From NCBI RefSeq assembly GCF_900107045.1, contig NZ_FNON01000001.1, positions 1,488,001-1,552,000 of the forward strand: 64,000 nt of DNA. The letters are read 5' to 3'. Position numbers and translations under genes: made by a program. The DNA is from Amycolatopsis xylanica. GTDB lineage: Bacteria; Actinomycetota; Actinomycetes; Mycobacteriales; Pseudonocardiaceae. The notes under the pieces were generated by a model. That model did not search any database, was not told the DNA's origin, and saw only the letters and a program-made list of their open reading frames with translations. Below, one piece after another: positions 59,700 to 64,000 of the stretch (the first letter of the stretch is position 1; every line of letters begins with the position of its first letter).

Positions 59700-60151
59700 T
59701 GCTCTACTTCCTGTCTCAGCGACATAGGCGAGGGCGGCTCCCCGGCGAATTCGATCTGGGGATTCAGCGGAACGCACACGGATGCGCCGAAGACGGCTCG
59801 AAGATCACATTTGCCAGATGGCTCCGCGCGAGCCCGTCCTCGCAAAAAATCAATGCCTAGAATTGATCACCCAATCGGGTTTCTCGCTCGCGGAGAACGT
59901 ACCACCGTGACTACAGAGCCCTCAATCAGCACCCCCCAGACAGCCGCGTCGTCACGCGATCGAGTGAACCGACCAAAGATTCAGTAACGGCTCATCCTCG
60001 ACCCGGAATACCCCGGAGCGGCATTTCCCGAACAACACCCGGAAATTGATACTTTCCGCACTTCCCGGCGCCCCGTCGACTTCCGACACAAAAGTTTCCC
60101 CGGTGGCCGGGGAGTTACCTCTATCGTCAAGAGCCGAAGAGGGGAGGAACC
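59700..60151. promoter_or_regulatory. Divergent intergenic region, Roadblock operon versus kinase-like gene
   Basis: About 450 bp without a supported gene, more AT-rich than its neighbours (for example around 59838-59880 and 60030-60060). It should contain promoters for both divergent units. A CCCCGG/CCGGGG hairpin near 60097-60111 precedes the TTG start of the kinase-like gene. I could not assign sigma-factor boxes with confidence. Confidence 0.45.
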
Positions 60152-61444
60152 TTGCGCGCGAGGAACCGCCGCCGGACCCTGCATTCCGTGACCTGGCTGG
60201 TCATCGCCACCCTGGTCGGGCTCTTGATCTTGTCGACGACCGTCACCGTGGTCGCCAGGTCGTCCGTCGCCAGGGCGGTGCACGAACTCAGCGACCGGCT
60301 GCTACCCGCCAGTCAAGCCGCTTCAGCACTCGGAAAGGCTTATGTAGACCAGGAAACCGGCCAGCGCGGGTTCCTGCTGACCGGCGACCGCGAGTTCCTG
60401 CGGCCGTTCGACGACGGTCAAGCCGCCGCGCTGCGCCAGCGCGCCCGGCTGCACGAGCTGCTCGGCACCGACCACGAAGCGCTCACCGCGCTCGATCAGG
60501 TGGAGAAGGCGGCCGGCACCTGGCAGTCCTCGGCGGCGGCGCCGGAGATCGCCGCGCGCCGCCGGGGCACGCTCGGCGCGGACCAGCTGTCCGCGTTGAC
60601 GCTCAAGGGAAAAGAGCTGTTCGACGCGCTGCGGCAGCGCCTGACCACGCTCGAAACCAGGACCAGTGAGCTGACCGCTCAGCAGGTGAAGCGGATCTCG
60701 TCGGCGCAGCTGACGGCGAACGTGGTCGCGATCGCGTCGATCCTGCTCGCGGTGCTCACCGCGTTCGCGGCCGTGCCGCTGCTGCACCGGCTGCTCGCCC
60801 GGCCGCTGGGCAGGCTGCTCGGCCAGATCCGCACGGTCGCCGACGGCGCCTACGACCACGCGATCGACGCCGACGGCCCGCGTGAGATCACGGCCATCGC
60901 GGGCGCGGTGAACCGGATGCGCGGCAACATCCTGCGCAACACCCGCGAGCTGGCCCGGCACGAGGAGCAGAGCCGGATGGCAGCGGACCTGCAGGATTCG
61001 ACCATCCAGCAGGTGTTCGCGCTCGGCATGGCCCTGTCTTCGGCGGCCGCGCGGCATCCGGGGCACGCGGCGGAGCTGGCGCCGCTGATCGCCGACACCG
61101 ACCGCATCGTGCGGAACCTGCGCACCGCCATCTTCGACCTGACCCCGACGCACCTCTTCGCGGGACTGCGTGTCAAGGTCAACGACGTGGTCAAGGAGCG
61201 CTCACGCGACCTCGGTTTCACCCCGGCGCTGGAGTTCACCGGACCGGTCGACACGCTCAGCGAGAAGTCCGCGGCGGACGCCTTGCTGGCCGCGCTCAGA
61301 GAACGGCTCGGCATGCTGGGCCGCGCGACCGAGGCCACCGTGTCCGTCACGGCGACCACGACCGCCTTGCGCCTCGAGGTCACCACGGACGCGGCCGAGC
61401 CGTTCGTCTGGGAGACCCCGCTCGCGGACGGTGCGCCCGGCTAG
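60152..61444 (+). CDS. Histidine-kinase-like protein lacking its phospho-acceptor His
   Basis: A 430-aa membrane protein: TM1 about 13-34, a CHASE3-like sensor ([18 protein letters not shown] near 66-83), TM2 about 187-210, HAMP to about 265, then a HisKA_3-like segment. There the usual DLHD motif reads DLQD, with Gln281 in the His position. The C-terminal part keeps no clear N, G1 or G2 ATP-binding boxes. It is therefore probably not an active kinase. The TTG start follows GAGGGGAGG. It lies directly upstream of the DosR-like regulator and may modulate the DosS-like kinase. Confidence 0.8.
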   Translation: MRARNRRRTLHSVTWLVIATLVGLLILSTTVTVVARSSVARAVHELSDRLLPASQAASALGKAYVDQETGQRGFLLTGDREFLRPFDDGQAAALRQRARLHELLGTDHEALTALDQVEKAAGTWQSSAAAPEIAARRRGTLGADQLSALTLKGKELFDALRQRLTTLETRTSELTAQQVKRISSAQLTANVVAIASILLAVLTAFAAVPLLHRLLARPLGRLLGQIRTVADGAYDHAIDADGPREITAIAGAVNRMRGNILRNTRELARHEEQSRMAADLQDSTIQQVFALGMALSSAAARHPGHAAELAPLIADTDRIVRNLRTAIFDLTPTHLFAGLRVKVNDVVKERSRDLGFTPALEFTGPVDTLSEKSAADALLAALRERLGMLGRATEATVSVTATTTALRLEVTTDAAEPFVWETPLADGAPG

Positions 61445-61457
61445 GGCCCAAGGTCCC
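61444..61457. promoter_or_regulatory. Candidate DosR-type box
   Basis: GGGCCCAAGGTCCC (first base is the last base of the stop codon) resembles the DosR palindrome GGGACTWWAGTCCC in 11 of 14 positions. It lies about 83 bp upstream of the DosR-like gene, suggesting autoregulation. One site alone is weak evidence. Confidence 0.4.
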
Positions 61458-61539
61458 GATCCGGCGGGACGTCACGACCGATACACCGGCGCGGGCCCGG
61501 GAGTACGGTGAATCCGCCGCGAAACCCGAAGGGGGCCTC

Positions 61540-62196
61540 ATGGCGACACGCGTGTTCCTGGTCGACGATCACGAGATCGTCCGGCGGGGGCTGGCCGATC
61601 TGCTCGGCAGCGAGGAGGACATCGAGATCATCGGCGAGGCCTCTTCGGTGAGCGAAGCGCTCACCCGGGTGCCGACGAGCGAGGCGGACGTGGCCGTGCT
61701 CGACATCCGCCTGCCCGACGGGAACGGTGTCGAACTGTGCCGGGAGCTGCTCGACACCGTCCCCAAGCTGCGGTGCCTGATGCTGACCTCGTACGCCGAC
61801 GACGAGGCGTTGTTCAACGCGATCATGGCCGGTGCGTCGGGTTTCGTGCTCAAGCAGGTGCTCGGCAACGACCTCGTCTCCGCGGTCCGCACCGTCGCCG
61901 CGGGCGGCTCGCTGCTCGACACCAGGACGACTTCCGCGCTGCTGAACCGGATCCGCCGCGACCGCGACACCAGCGACCCGGTCTCCACGCTCTCGGACCA
62001 GGAACGGGCCGTCTTCGACCTCATCGGCGAGGGCATGACCAATCGCGAGATCGGTGAACGGCTTTTCCTGGCCGAGAAGACCGTCAAGAACTACGTCTCA
62101 CGCCTGCTCGCGAAGCTCGGCATGCGGCGGCGTACCCAGGCCGCCGTGCTCGCCACCGAACTGCGCCGGGGGCCGGTCGGCCCGCCGCCCGAATAA
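61540..62196 (+). CDS. devR: DosR/DevR-like NarL-family response regulator
   Basis: A 218-aa regulator: receiver domain with Asp55 in [13 protein letters not shown] and an [23 protein letters not shown] core, and a LuxR-type helix-turn-helix ([30 protein letters not shown]) matching DosR closely. In mycobacteria DosR drives the hypoxia/dormancy regulon. It lies between a non-canonical kinase-like gene and a convergent DosS-like gene (7-nt gap between stops). Confidence 0.9.
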   Translation: MATRVFLVDDHEIVRRGLADLLGSEEDIEIIGEASSVSEALTRVPTSEADVAVLDIRLPDGNGVELCRELLDTVPKLRCLMLTSYADDEALFNAIMAGASGFVLKQVLGNDLVSAVRTVAAGGSLLDTRTTSALLNRIRRDRDTSDPVSTLSDQERAVFDLIGEGMTNREIGERLFLAEKTVKNYVSRLLAKLGMRRRTQAAVLATELRRGPVGPPPE

Positions 62197-62203
62197 CGGC
62201 CGG

Positions 62204-63961
<1,758 letters not shown>

Positions 63962-64000
63962 TCAGCCAGCGTTCCACTGTGTCCCGGCCTTGCCAAGCCG

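Overview
This is a high-GC actinobacterial chromosome segment, most probably from Amycolatopsis or a close Pseudonocardiales relative. The reasons are dense GTG/TTG starts, an acyl-CoA carboxylase epsilon subunit, an F420-type LLM oxidoreductase, a DUF222-HNH (13E12-like) element, a DosR/DosS pair, a LAL-type regulator and many 4-nt overlapping operons. No rRNA, tRNA, CRISPR array or prophage was seen.

Region 1 (1-16.1 kb) is a small polyketide cluster that probably continues leftward. It holds an iterative type I PKS (KS-AT-DH/TH-KR-ACP, the 6-methylsalicylate/naphthoate synthase layout), a free ACP, a flavin halogenase (WxWxIP motif), a KASIII-like acyltransferase with Ser instead of Cys, an acyl-CoA/ACP ligase, two class A flavin hydroxylases, a proton antiporter, and acyl-CoA carboxylase beta and epsilon subunits. 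The likely product is a hydroxylated, probably chlorinated aromatic acyl group activated and transferred to a larger acceptor. An M3 oligopeptidase and a histidine phosphatase follow.

Region 2 (18.9-31.3 kb) is the most interesting part. One co-directional run encodes two tandem secreted deacetylase-like proteins (related, I think, to the fungal Agd3/CE18 type), a PelF-like glycosyltransferase, a PelG-like membrane protein, a sugar-1-phosphate nucleotidyltransferase, two SDR epimerases, a GH114-type lipoprotein (alpha-1,4-galactosaminidase family) and a nucleotide-sugar dehydrogenase. It reads as a Pel/galactosaminogalactan-like cationic exopolysaccharide locus in which the PelA functions are split and duplicated. 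No PelB, PelC, PelD or PelE is seen.

Region 3 (31.3-44.9 kb) is mixed: UppP, an LLM oxidoreductase, an aldo/keto reductase, a beta-propeller-like lipoprotein, an M20 peptidase, an S4 protein, then a two-component system with an Asp-rich small protein, DUF4956 and VTC-domain proteins, then two divergent IucA/IucC siderophore synthetases. Convergent genes are separated by long perfect palindromes.

Region 4 (45-47 kb) is a DUF222-HNH endonuclease gene framed by about 180-bp inverted repeats, each of which itself forms an 18-bp hairpin. It looks like a compact mobile unit.

Region 5 (47-64 kb) looks like a stress or dormancy island: a TauD-type oxygenase, DUF1269, GAP-family, AI-2E-family and DUF7144-like membrane proteins, GH15 glucoamylase/trehalase, a LAL regulator, an operon of two Roadblock-like proteins with an unknown protein and a degenerate HldE-like protein, a histidine-kinase-like protein lacking its phospho-acceptor His, a DosR-like regulator and a DosS-like GAF-GAF kinase.
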